Positions 47,433 to 57,926 of a stretch of 64,000 nucleotides of DNA are shown piece after piece. The translations under genes were made by a program, and so were the position numbers. The DNA is from Desarmillaria ectypa. Its lineage: Eukaryota > Basidiomycota > Agaricomycetes > Agaricales > Physalacriaceae. The first letter of the stretch is position 1. Each line of letters begins with the position of its first letter. Location: assembly GCA_030407005.1 (NCBI GenBank), contig JAUDYN010000005.1, forward strand, positions 2,666,001 to 2,730,000. The letters run 5' to 3'. The notes beneath the pieces are model-generated. The model was not told the origin of the DNA. It saw only the letters and a program-made list of their open reading frames with translations, and ran no database searches.

Positions 47433-48045
47433 ATCTTTTACCGGCCAGCGGCGAAGGAACGATGTAGTCAGCTTCGGAAATGAATATAATTTATACCCAT
47501 TACACGAATAGCACGGTCTGTTGGCGTCTGTGAGTGAGTCAACTTGTTCACTAGACGACTCGCAGGAAAGACTCGCGCACACAGGAAGGATGCGCTGTTT
47601 CATTGCTGACATAATTCTTGGGGGCCAGCATGGAGGTTTGATCTCATGTCAACGCAAAAGGAAGTGCACTGGTGACAACCATGGCAACTTGACATGCGCC
47701 ATATGCATCATAAGCTCTTCAACAAGCATTCCAACAGTGAAATGTCACAATTTGTGGGGGAAATATGGTCTGCAAACATTTCCATGTTACCAACACATAA
47801 GCCTGAACGATAGCGTACATTTGAGTAAAGACAGTTTCGAATCTATCTAACCAAGCGACATTCATTCATCCCAGGCAAAAGCAGGAATATAGTGCTTACC
47901 TACTGACCTGACAGCACTGGTTGTGTGTATGGGACGATGCTTCGTGCAGGGTGGCCAAAACGGTAACTAAGCGCGCGCGCAGCATCACCTCATTTGCAGG
48001 CAGGTTTCCCTCCCGTGTGATTCAAATCTGCTAAGTACGTTACGC
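47433..48045. other. Intergenic, presumed promoter of the secreted gene
   Basis: About 610 nt. The minus-strand upstream frame could extend the secreted protein by about 60 residues, but this would bury the signal peptide, so it is rejected. A GCGCGCGC run occurs at about 47970. No gene is seen. Confidence 0.4.
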
Positions 48046-48723
48046 CTAGGCTGTGAAGGGGGGAGATGACGGATGCGCTGCACTATCAAGATCAAACTGG
48101 AGAGGTAGACTGTCTTCTGCATCCTTTTTGGTAATGGGCGGAGGGAAATTCGGATGCCGTGTTCTCTTCGAGGTACGCTCTATGCAGCGATGAACATCAC
48201 GATAACACGCCTGCTGTGTCGGTTATGAGAGGCGTGAAGCGAAAAGGGAATTTCAGCAAGCACGTACCAATAGAGATAGGCGGGTGTAGATCATTGGTGG
48301 CGTTGCGTCGATCATAGATATTAGTTTGGCTTCACCAACAAAAGTCACTGCCGCCTGATGATGCGTTGCTAGACAACCTACAAATTTCAGAGGCTGAGGC
48401 TTGAACTACAAGCAGAGATGTATGGTACGTTGAAGAATTGGTGAGGAGTCAAGTCTTGATGCTGATGGAAATTGATCGGGTGTAGCACCCATTCGAGTTT
48501 CCCTGCAAGTACGTATCATGACTAGAATCGTACATGGTTACATCCGATACCTGAGAGCCAGCATTCCCCCTTGTTGACGTCTTGATGCCTTCAGAGATAT
48601 CTGTCGTCCTGTGTGAACGGCACTGCCGACGTGAGTACTGATTGCTAGGACTTCTGATAAAATGGTCTTAACTTGTGGGAGTGCGTCTTCAGAAGGCACG
48701 AACCGTAGGGCAGAGCTGGGCAA
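48046..48723 (-). CDS. Multi-exon hypothetical protein
   Basis: Four minus-strand pieces join with correct phases. They are ISLKASRRQQGGMLAL (from 48723 down to about 48550), ETRMGATPDQFPSASRLDSS (about 48505-48434), CLATHHQAAVTFVGEAKLIS continuing to IDATPPMIYTRLSLL (about 48378-48270), and ACYRDVHRCIERTSKRTRHP with a proline-rich end FPPPITKKDAEDSLPLQFDL down to the TAG at 48046. Three introns have usable GT/AG ends. I recognise no domain. The true 5' end is unresolved: an alternative frame (IAEEFLRTSCPALP) is also plausible near 48750. It may be a small lineage-specific gene. Confidence 0.4.
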
Positions 48724-50178
48724 GAAGTTCTCAAAAATTCTTCAGCGATTCTAGCGCAACCTTTGCAAACGAGTCATGGCAGACATATCCCTGGCTACGT
48801 CCCGATTCTGAAAGAGGAGTGTTGCAGGTTGATTCGTCGTTTGAACATTTGATACACAACGACGTCGATGAAAGAGTTGATAGAGCGTTCGCCTGGTCAT
48901 TAGAACGAATAACAGAGTCCGTTTTACGACAGTGCGCAATCTTGGTGGTATATGCTTAACTCGGTCCAGTGGACGATACTCCGACTTCAAAACATATTAT
49001 TGAAGTATGCCGCTGCGCTTTAGGTAGATAAGGCGCCTGTTCTCTAGGAAGACTGAGTAGCCCAAATACTGACCGACAACAGTCAAAGCTGTACTTCTTG
49101 ATGAGTTCATCACACTAGAAGACCCCCATCATATCAAGAACTTGTTGATTCTTGACTCAGCTCCCAGGAGCATGGGAAAGGCTAAAGTGATGGTGATACT
49201 CCTTGATGGAAAAAGTTGGTAATCAGTTTCATAAGAGGCGCCGCTGGGGGTCGAAGAACCATATTAAAATTTCGACTCTTGACGATGCAGTGAACGCTTT
49301 TCCTAAGAGAAGGACAGGTCGACAAAGACAGCCGATACAGCCGACGGAGATTTACTGTAACCGATGTATAGACGTGAGTCCATCTTCTTTTACGAGATCT
49401 ATCGTAGGCACTGCAGTTTGCATAAAAAATGGAACAATCCATCTGGACGTCACTTGGTCTCGAGGTACCGAAAAGGATATACGAACATATCCAGGTACCA
49501 AGTTGAATAATTCGTAAGTCCAGCAAGGACTTGGTTAGCACATAAAAGTAGAAGATTGTAAGATAGCCGATGTTCAGGTCACCCTCCGTTGGAATTGAAG
49601 TTCCCAGAGTATGTATGACCCGGGCAGGTCGGAACGATGGCCTGAGAGTCTGATTAGAGTTTGTCCCTATCTCACCCTCGACTTCGAAAGTTCGAATTCC
49701 ATCATGATATTAAGCGATTTGTACCGTGTCCAACGGATTGCCGGTATTTTACAAGAACAATGTAAGTTCGACTTGGGAGTATACGAGAGTGGGTCAGTTC
49801 TGGACTGTACAGCTGCCGTAGGCCAGAGTCTATGCGAACGTCGCTGCGCAATCACTAGTGAATGCGCAGGACCTCTAACTCCATTTGGATGACGCTGTAA
49901 CGATCATGAGGCTGTGCATCATCGACCCTGCCGCCGCGAGGCATCCCCAGAAAAGCTTATAAAGCTATCAGCATGCAGCCCAGGAGCACCAGTCTCTGTT
50001 ACTACACGTTTTCTACATATTTCACTGAAAAATGACTCATTGGTCGCAGTATAATGAGGTGCGTACTGTTCACTTGCAGCCGTAGGCTGTAGCGGAGGAA
50101 GCATTGCTGAAGCATTTCGCCTAGGATTCTTATCGCCTTCCCGAAGGCTTTCGGAGAATAGGATATGATGCAGATACC
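48724..50178. other. Unresolved stretch with overlapping open frames
   Basis: Open frames of 80-119 codons occur on both strands (for example 49182-49541 minus, 49203-49517 plus, 49919-50254 minus) but are antisense to one another. None shows a family motif or joins by phase-consistent introns. The upstream exons of the next plus-strand gene could lie here. Confidence 0.35.
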
Positions 50179-50749
50179 ATGCGTTATACATTCTCTGATA
50201 AAAGGGGGAAGCTGTATCAAAGTGCACCTGGCGAGGATTACGGTACTCTAACACCAGTCATCTCTGCGTCAACTAGCAGACCAGAAGCCTTTTATTCAGG
50301 TTTGCCAACTTTACTTCCAACCTACAACTTAATTATTTATGTACGTCCCCTCAGACAGAAAAAAAACCAAAGTTTCTGTCTCGACTAATCCCGCTGTCAA
50401 GACGTTCCATGACTTTCTACCTTCCTCCGCTATAACATCTCCCTCATCGTCCTCGGGCCGGAATTCTTTATCACCGCTGTCGCCTAGTGTGCAGTTCGTT
50501 AATGCCGCGAGGCGAACTGCGCTTCCTAAAATGCAGGGCGTCGTCCAGAGCCTGCGTCGATCTACAACGTCTGCGCATAAATCTGGCCACTCTTACGACG
50601 AAGAGAAGCGTGGTCTGCTGCGAATCCCTTCAGCCTCGACTACTGCTAGCTCAGTTTCCGCCACCACTGTCGGCCGATCGAAGAGTTCTACCACACAGCG
50701 TTCACAGTACCAACATACCAAGACACATTCAAGACAGTCCAGCGTCTGA
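50179..50749 (+). CDS. Ser/Thr-rich protein, possibly the 3' end of a longer gene
   Basis: Two exons (50179-50299, 50355-50749) joined by a short GT-AG intron give 171 codons in frame. The first exon reads YTFSDKRGKLYQSAPGEDYG. The second is strongly biased to Ser/Thr with basic residues (SSAITSPSSSSGRNSLSPLS; RIPSASTTASSVSATTVGRS) and ends QYQHTKTHSRQSSV. Such tails are typical of disordered regions of signalling proteins. ATG 50179 is only the first Met in frame; upstream exons cannot be excluded. No domain is recognised. Confidence 0.45.
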
Positions 50750-52091
50750 ATCCGGTGGCGTCTCAGAGATGAACTCGGTAGTCGTCATGACGATGGATTA
50801 TTCCCTACCTTTTTGTAGAACTTTCTTTTTGCCAACGCTTTGCTCGAACTGTATCTACTATGGATCTTGTACGTGTATGTAAATTTCATCATTCCTCCTC
50901 CTCACAAATGTTCTGGCCTCAGTACATGATAATTTTGTACTACCTTATACCCGACATCAAAGCTGAATCCTCGTGGTTGGTTGTCATGCAACCTTTATGA
51001 TCCATCTATCGTGCAAGAACTTTTGGGATGGTGCTTCGACGCTTTGTAACTTTGACCTCTAATTTTATCAATGTGCACAGGATTCCGAGCTTATGCTCCG
51101 GGATCGATGCAGCATAAGTGCTGTAATTAGCTGGCGCTGAATCCAGAAAACTTGACGTGTAAATGTTCTCGGTATGTACTTGTGGAAACTTTCCTTACGG
51201 CCGCTTCCGTCAAACAGCACCTTATCTGTGCCTTTACGCTTGGTAAAGAGCCCGGAGGCGTCATCGATGGCGTCAGATGCATGCGTCGGACGTCTTGCGG
51301 TCTGGCTGAAATGTATATGCTAAAGAAACCGATACTCAAGACCTCACCGCCAGATTAAAAGTCCTTTATCTCACCTGGGCCGTTTGAATACGAGAATTGA
51401 GGATTTATGATTATTCACCACGAGCTCCCGAAGTTCTGGCTAATCAACAATATCGAAGGTGTCTTTAAGATTTAAAGTCTATAATTGGGATCTATCATAT
51501 CTTCCTGATTACAACCTCTTACAGGCGAACTTTGTGAGGTGCGGATGATTCCCCTTGAGAAGAGCTTGGTATCCAGGGCATCTGCATCTGGCTTCCTCCC
51601 ATCTGCTTCGCCAATTATTAAGTTATTCTATGTAGGAGACTCGGCAGATCTGGACCACTTGGTAAAATCTGAAGGTTCCGAACGCCGCAAAGGGCACAAG
51701 GAACGCGACGTCGGAATTCATAGAAGTTTATGTGGATATGAAAAAATTGAGGCATCGAGTCGGAGTCAAGATTCAAACATGCACTGACCGGTGTACCTTC
51801 TCTTCCTCGCTACCCTGCGAGCTGAGTGCGCCAAATTACTGGATATAAAGATCCGAAAGCATCCGTTCCCCAAGAACGTGGTGGACGTGGCATCCAATCA
51901 TCCATATCGGGAAAGAATCTACATCCATAAAACCCGGCGCCCTTTCCCTGGAACTCAGCTCTTCCTTACCCCCACATTGCGTACCAGGAAATCCGATCGC
52001 CATTCGCGACCTTTAAATTGGGAGGGCGGGGGGTTATAAACGTGCTCTACGTGTTGCACCTGTCTCAAGGCCCCAAGCTTAGTCGTTCATT
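50750..52091. other. Intergenic, no gene supported
   Basis: About 1.3 kb upstream of the velvet gene. Frames at 51127-51339 and 51539-51787 lack an ATG or any motif. The velvet promoter is expected in the last few hundred bases. Confidence 0.4.
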
Positions 52092-53194
52092 ATGAGCAGT
52101 CTTCCACGCGGTACCGGTCTTCTAGACCGGCCAATACCCTATTCTTCAGGACAGTATCGTGGATTCACGATGCGAACTCGCGTTAGGGAACTACAAAAAG
52201 CAGTTCTCGGCCGCAAGTAAGTCTTTTTGTAACATGTGTAATTTTTTAAAGGGAAATAACAAAAAAAAATTAGATATGCTAATGTCGACCGTCGTCCTCT
52301 CGACCCTCCACCAGTCATCTCAATGTCCATCAGCGCCGTACGTGACGCGGGAATGAGTCGACAACGCGAGGAAGAGATTGAGGACTACGGGTCAGCATTT
52401 TTGTTCTTGAATCGTATGCGTACCCTTGTCTGATGTATTTTTATTTATTAGCGAAGTGCAGACTGCCGGCTTAATGTGCACAGTTGATCTGTTTCCAGTC
52501 ATTCCTCCACCGCCAGAGCATCCGCTGACAGGTAAGGCCTTCCGTTTGCCAATTTTGATATCGTCGGTCTTTCAAGCTTAACTTTCTTCTCAGACATCGT
52601 GTATCGGGAGCGACACACGGGGATACCAATTCTCGAAAGCTCCAAGATGACAACGTCACTTGTCGGAGCTACGTTTGTCCAACCCAACCTCATAGACTGG
52701 GAAGGAAAGCGCCAGCTCATGTTCGTGTTTTCCGTGAGTACCGTGCTTCCTTATAGATATATCTGACACACTGACGCACCACGGTGTGATTATTACAGGA
52801 TTTGGCCGTGCGACAAGAAGGGCAATTCTTACTCCGCTACCGGGTTTTCGATCTCTTCGCCCGCGCGCATGGCCAATCCGATTTGACTATACAGGCGGAA
52901 TGTTTTGGTGGCGTATTTCGCGTCTATTCTACCAAGGAGTTCCCTGGCTTACCGCCTTCTACCGAGTTGACAAAGGTAAAAGAAATATTGCGCTTCTCCA
53001 GAGATCTATCTGATATGATTTTGGATCTTTTGTAGCATATTCAGCGTTACGGGGTACGTCTGAATGCTAGGGAGACGGAGCGAAAGCGCCGGAAACCCAG
53101 CGAGAGACCCCCGGAAGAGGCTGGCCAGTCGAAGAAACGAAAGCATGAAGACGGAAGTGATCCTGAGGCGTATGAAAATGATAGTGGGGGTTAG
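52092..53194 (+). CDS. Velvet domain transcriptional regulator
   Basis: Six exons (52092-52216, 52274-52390, 52452-52531, 52594-52733, 52799-52975, 53036-53194) give exactly 265 codons plus stop. The velvet domain spans residues about 20-220: FTMRTRVRELQKAVLGRK, NVDRRPLDPPPVISM, GLMCTVDLFPVIPPP, HTGIPILESSKMTTSLVGAT, GKRQLMFVFSDLAVRQEGQF, LLRYRVFDLFARAHG and FRVYSTKEFPGLPPSTELT, ending in HIQRYGVRLNARE. The fold is a Rel-like DNA-binding and dimerisation module coordinating development with secondary metabolism. The basic tail (KRRKPSER, KKRKHED) looks like a nuclear signal. Short length and a single uninterrupted domain resemble VosA/VelC-type rather than VeA; the exact subfamily is not resolved. 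No defects are seen. Confidence 0.92.
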
Positions 53195-53714
53195 TGATTC
53201 TTAGAGTCTTGGACGCTTCCTAATTTCGTTTGTTGTTGCTATGCACCATGTATTCGTATCCCTTCTTTGTAATACCCATTATGCGTGTAATTCTGTACTA
53301 TTTACTTCGATACCTGATGTTCGGCACTTGACTGGGAAATAATTACGACCTTGATGGGCAGTCTTAATTTTGTATTGACGCGTTTTCAGATCTAGTAGCC
53401 GGTGGCATCTATCAATCTTGTACCTCTTGGAACCTGGACGTAAACCGGATTCATTCGCAACCCCGGAATGTGGCTCAACTTCAAGCGTTTTGACAAGATT
53501 TGTCCCGGCGAATGTCGCATTTCTCTGCCGTATAAAATTATCGACTGGTTGTGTCATCCTAGCGCATCAGGAGTGGCTCTACGCCATCGATGCAGAACTC
53601 AATAGATCAACGGTGGATCATGACGGCGGATTCGCCACGGATTCATGTATGAGAACAAATTACTTCGCGTAAGTCACAATTCATTATCTGGAAGTTAGTA
53701 CATATACAGATAAT
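53195..53714. other. Intergenic between convergent velvet and SOD genes
   Basis: About 520 nt hold both 3' ends. A 92-codon minus frame here has no ATG-supported homology and is not called. Confidence 0.4.
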
Positions 53715-54693
53715 CTATTTAGTCGCTTCAGCAAGTCGCTGTTCGGCCTCTTTGAAGTTGATGACATTCCAAATGGCATTGAGATACTGAACGAAAATAA
53801 GTGAGCGATACCACTGGGTGGTCGAAATGTATACGTACATCAGGCTTTACATTCTTGTATTGGAGATAAAAGGCCTAGAGTATAAGCATGAGTAAGTGCA
53901 CACGAGAGAAATAACTCAAAGCAAACATGTTCCCAGATATCAACGCCAATGAGGGGAGTGTGAGCTAGATATAATCGGTAAGCTGCGGTAATTGCCCAAA
54001 AGAAAGGAGGCTCACTGATAAGAGGGTCTTGATTGGCAGTGGTAACAATATCCAACTTGCCGGACTTTGAGTCGTACCCCTTCAAATGCCGTTTACGTGA
54101 GACATGATTGTGTGAAGAAAGGACATGCACACACCAGCCAGCCCCATCCGCTGCCTTGGATAGCGGCTGTTTTGGCATTGAAATCCTTCTTAAAGGCCTC
54201 GACGGAGCCAAAATCACGCTCAATGAGAGCCTTGAGTGGTCCACTCTCGAGTTTTCCACCCTCTTCGCCGGCGGGAGCCAGGTTCTTCCAGAACAAAGAG
54301 TGGTTGATGTGTCCTGTGGTGAAAGGGTTATTGATAGTGTAAAACATGTGTAACTTTGTTCTCACCACCGCCATTAAACTTTAACGCACTTTGCAAGGCG
54401 ATATGGTCTTTGGTCGAAGTCGATTTGGCATACGCTTCCTCAGCAGCATTAAGGCCATTTACATACGCCAGGTGGTGCTTTTGGTGATGAAGCTTCATGA
54501 TTTCCTCCGAAATGAAAGGCTCAAGAGCCTAAAATCCTGGTCAGTGCCTATCTAGGGAGTAAACCAGTGAACTACTTACATTGTATGCATAGGGCAGGTC
54601 AGGAACGGTATGGAGAGATGCCAGACGCGTTGCTCCAGTAAGAGAGCGACGAGAGAATGCAGGGCGTAAGGCAGTTCGAGCAATGGAGAGCAT
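53715..54693 (-). CDS. sod2: Mitochondrial manganese superoxide dismutase
   Basis: Seven exons: 54693-54580, 54528-54366, 54313-54135, 54079-54016, two short ones (about 53968-53930 and 53878-53840) and the last from about 53783 to the stop at 53715. The enzyme converts superoxide to H2O2. Metal ligands are visible: His in [16 protein letters not shown], His in [15 protein letters not shown], and Asp/His in [16 protein letters not shown]. The GSGWGWLGYD signature is also present. The N-terminal [17 protein letters not shown] is an arginine-rich amphipathic leader typical of mitochondrial targeting. A longer in-frame start at 54762 adds 23 hydrophobic residues; I prefer 54693. The protein ends [13 protein letters not shown]. 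All family residues are present. Confidence 0.93.
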
Positions 54694-55048
54694 GATGAGA
54701 GTCGGAACGCAAGAGGCAAACAGGATGCGAAGTCGGGATGTCAACCTCATCGATGACATCATTGCTTACTGATATTTGGCAAAAGTGTTTCCCTGCTTCA
54801 TTTTGCTTCCGCCATTCCCTGTGCAGACGAACTCTTCAGCGAATGCCCTTCAGAATCACCCAAAAAATGAATGTATTGCAGCTATACGACATACATTCAG
54901 GAACTACACACTACATAACACGCGTCGTCTAAATAATATAAATTCATAAATTGATGCAATGATGTCGACAAGTTGTACGATGCATGGCAATTAAGTAGGC
55001 TGATAGGACTGTCCTACTACGCAAAACAACGAAAGCAATTCTACGGAT

Positions 55049-57075
55049 CTAAAAATCTCCAAGGTCCACTTCCATCGTTTCAATAACAGAGGCTTCGAAC
55101 GTCTTGGCTTTGCCGTTTGTCGAAGGAACAAGCGGCGAAGTCTTTCTCTCCGGAGTCACCGGCATGGGTTGAAGCCCGCTGGGAGTCCCCGGTCTGAAGC
55201 AAAGGAGGTTCACAAACATAAGGCAAGAGCAAAAAAAAACGAACCTAGACACCGGTGTGGCAGAGTTGAACGTCCGTGGAACAGTTTTTAACCTAGCACT
55301 CGGATCAGTCGGGGTAGCAGTCCCACTCTTCCCAGCAAGGGCACGCTTTCTCTCCCTTCTTCTTTGCTCGGCCGCTGCGATTTCAGCCCTGCGAACGGCC
55401 TCAGCGTTAGCCTTACGGTTCTTCTCGCTGAGTTTGGCCAATGTGTCGTTCTCCTCACGTCTGCTGTTTTTCTGAGGGCTGCTGAGATCTTCGCCGTATT
55501 GAGCGACGAATTCAGCCAATTTCGCATCCAGTTCTGCAACTTCATGATGATCTAGACGACGTTGAGCCAGCGTACGTTGCTGTACCAAGCGTGCTCGTTC
55601 CAAGGTAACCCAATTTTGTGATTTGGCCGCTGATATTTGGTTCTTGCGAGCCAAGATAGCACTAACGTCCGCCTGGATTATGTCAGTCACCCATCGCATG
55701 TCAGTGTGAAAACTTCACCTCGGTCTTTGGTTGCGTAACCAGCTGTACCATGCGGGCTTCTTTGTTCTCCAGCTCTCCCTTCGAGGGCAATTTGATGTGT
55801 TCAGTTTCGCAAGTATTTTTAAGACGAAGAAATTCTTTCTGTTCCCTCTGGATGAGAGGCTGTTATGACCACAGACTTCCACTGACCGGTTCGAACGGAG
55901 AATTAGATACTTTGTCCATTTGCCACAGTTTCTTTGATGCACCGTGTTGAAGTTCGATAGTCTGGTTGACCAATGTGTTCTCAACTATATACGGTTTGAC
56001 TGTATCAGCTCCGAGGTCTGTGAGGTAAGATGAATGGGCAAAATGGGGAACACGGGTATGTAGCGTACTGATAACTTGACATATGCGGTAGATGTTCTTG
56101 CCATCCTCGCTGCCAATGAGATAGCGAACCCAAGTATCTGCAGGAAATAAGCAGAGAAAAAGTCGAGGCTCAATTTGAACACCCACTCTTAATGTACTCT
56201 TCAAACCACGGCGACAGATAGTACTTTGCTATCATAGCCCGGGTAAGATGGCACTTTTCCAGATCATCCATAGTGATGGGTTGTTCGTCTTTGATGGCTT
56301 TACGCTCTCTTTCACCTTCTTGCTCCGACTTGCTGATCTGACCGTCCTCGTCGTCCTCATCCGAGGTGCCCATATCCATGGCAGACGAAGATCCATCGTG
56401 AAAAGGAGAGCCTTCGTTCTAGGCAAGATAAGCACATGATACGAGTCAGACAAAGGAGGGGCACACGTGTTGCTTGTCGCTCTTAGCTCTGCGCTTGGCC
56501 TTGAGCTCATCCAGCTTGCGCGACTTTTCCTTCGTGAAACCCCGTGATGGGCGTGGTCCTAGGGCATTGTAAGATGCCAAAACAACACGCCAAAGGGACG
56601 GACAAACTTTTCGACGCTCTTGCGACGCCGTCCATGTCACCAGAACGCTGGTCTTTCACCATGCGTGAAATCGCTCGCTTGTCCAGCATGCGCTGCTTAT
56701 CTTCTAATCGTCCGGTGATGATCTCTTCACGTTCAATCTCGGACATCTGCATAAGCCTGTTACAGAAAATATCGACCCTATGCTGTCGTGTCGCCACTGG
56801 AAGACGTACCTGTGTTTGTCAGCTGCATCCACGTACTTCCCCTCCAAAGGATAGGGATCCTCCTCATCTTCTTCACTTTCAGGTTCATTTTCGTAGTCAG
56901 AAAGGCTATGAAGGATAGAGAAAAACCGGTTCTGAAATGGGGATGCTGCGAGATCAGATTCCTAGGCTCACTCGGCTTTTCGTTTCTTTGATGACTTTGT
57001 CTTCGTCTTTCGCTTTTGTTTCTTGTCGGAGCCAGCCTCGACGAGCTCGAGCAATTCATCGTCAAAGTCGGACAT
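55049..57075 (-). CDS. rtf1: RNA polymerase-associated protein RTF1 (Paf1 complex)
   Basis: Start ATG 57075 (MSDFDDELLELVEAGSDKKQ) and stop 55049, with about eight short introns. RTF1 links the Paf1 complex to Pol II elongation and H2B ubiquitylation. Seen in order are an acidic/lysine-rich N-terminus, the histone-modification-domain-like EGKYVDAADKHRLMQMSEIE and REEIITGRLEDKQRMLDKRA, and the Plus3 domain. Plus3 begins at ITMDDLEKCHLTRAMIAKYY and continues through WVRYLIGSEDGKNIYRICQV, YIVENTLVNQTIELQHG and KLWQMDKVSNSPFEP. A long charged coiled-coil (ILARKNQISAAKSQNW; EVAELDAKLAEFVAQYGE) and a proline/threonine tail ending METMEVDLGDF-like follow. It is nuclear. It is divergent from the Hikeshi gene with only 200 nt between the two ATGs. 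Confidence 0.9.
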
Positions 57076-57275
57076 GGTGACGGTGAGGGATGAGAAAGGA
57101 AACAGCTATTTTCGCACGCCACGGTTCCGTCGGGTCGGACGAGTTGCTATTTTTGGTCATCAACACCGAGACATCTTCTACAAACTTCGGGAGAATTCTT
57201 GGCTTGTCCTTATAGACGCCATCGTCACTCTTCCTTTCGCAATCACGACTATCGATCTCGCTCTATCCAGCAGAA
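57076..57275. promoter_or_regulatory. Bidirectional promoter region between rtf1 and the Hikeshi gene
   Basis: Exactly 200 nt separate the two start codons, so both core promoters and 5' UTRs must share this space or overlap. No TATA box is seen in either orientation, as common for housekeeping pairs. Confidence 0.55.
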
Positions 57276-57926
57276 ATGTTTGGCTGCTGTGTCGCTGGCC
57301 GTCTGCTACAGACAAATCTCCAGCAGATTGATGAGACGCACGCGTTATTTGAGCTACCCAACGCCAGTACCATTAACCACGTTTGTGTCTTCGTCTTGGG
57401 CAATGTGCCATTCCCAGAAGGGTATGGTGCTGCCGTCCACTTCCATTGGCCTGGAAAAGGATTCCAGCTTCTTGGAATGTGAGTTCACTCGATCATTCAT
57501 ATCGAATAGCTCGCTGATTATCCGCCTAGGATATCTAACGACAAGCCATCAGCAATATTCCGTTTACGGGGTTCCTTCTCCTCGACATCAACATATCGCG
57601 CCTTCGACCAAAACTTGCCGATGGAAGACAGCGGAGACGTTACCGCCATTCTCGGATTGTCCATTGAGCCCGTTCATGCGATAGAATCGCAACTGGCCGC
57701 CTTACCTGCTCCTCTTATGAAGTCTGGAAATGACTTGAGCGCTAACCCTACACTTCTCGCAGAGAAGATTGTGAAGAATCTGTTCAACTATGTCTCTGGT
57801 TTTACGGGCGGAGGGCCCATGACGCCTGAGCTCGCAGTCCCGTTGGGATTGATTGCCAGGTGGTATGAGAATTTTACTGGAAAAGTTAGAAACAGTGGAC
57901 TGGCATTTTTGGAGAGAGAGGAATAG
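57276..57926 (+). CDS. opi10: Hikeshi/OPI10 family protein
   Basis: Two exons (57276-57478, 57530-57926) give 199 residues, the usual family length. Hikeshi carries Hsp70 into the nucleus during heat stress; the yeast relative OPI10 affects inositol-phospholipid regulation. Seen are the N-terminal MFGCCVAGRLLQTNLQQID, FELPNASTINHVCVFVLGNV, PFPEGYGAAVHFHWPGKGFQ, LLGMISNDKPSAIFRLRG and the C-terminal KIVKNLFNYVSGF and LGLIARWYENFTGKVRNS. The hydrophobic FG-nucleoporin-binding N-domain is complete. The upstream open frames are antisense to rtf1 and are ignored. No defects. Confidence 0.93.

Noticed and set aside
52115..52137. Near-palindrome CCGGTCTTCTAGACCGG in velvet exon 1
   Set aside because: It lies inside a conserved reading frame with no other sign of a regulatory or insertion site.
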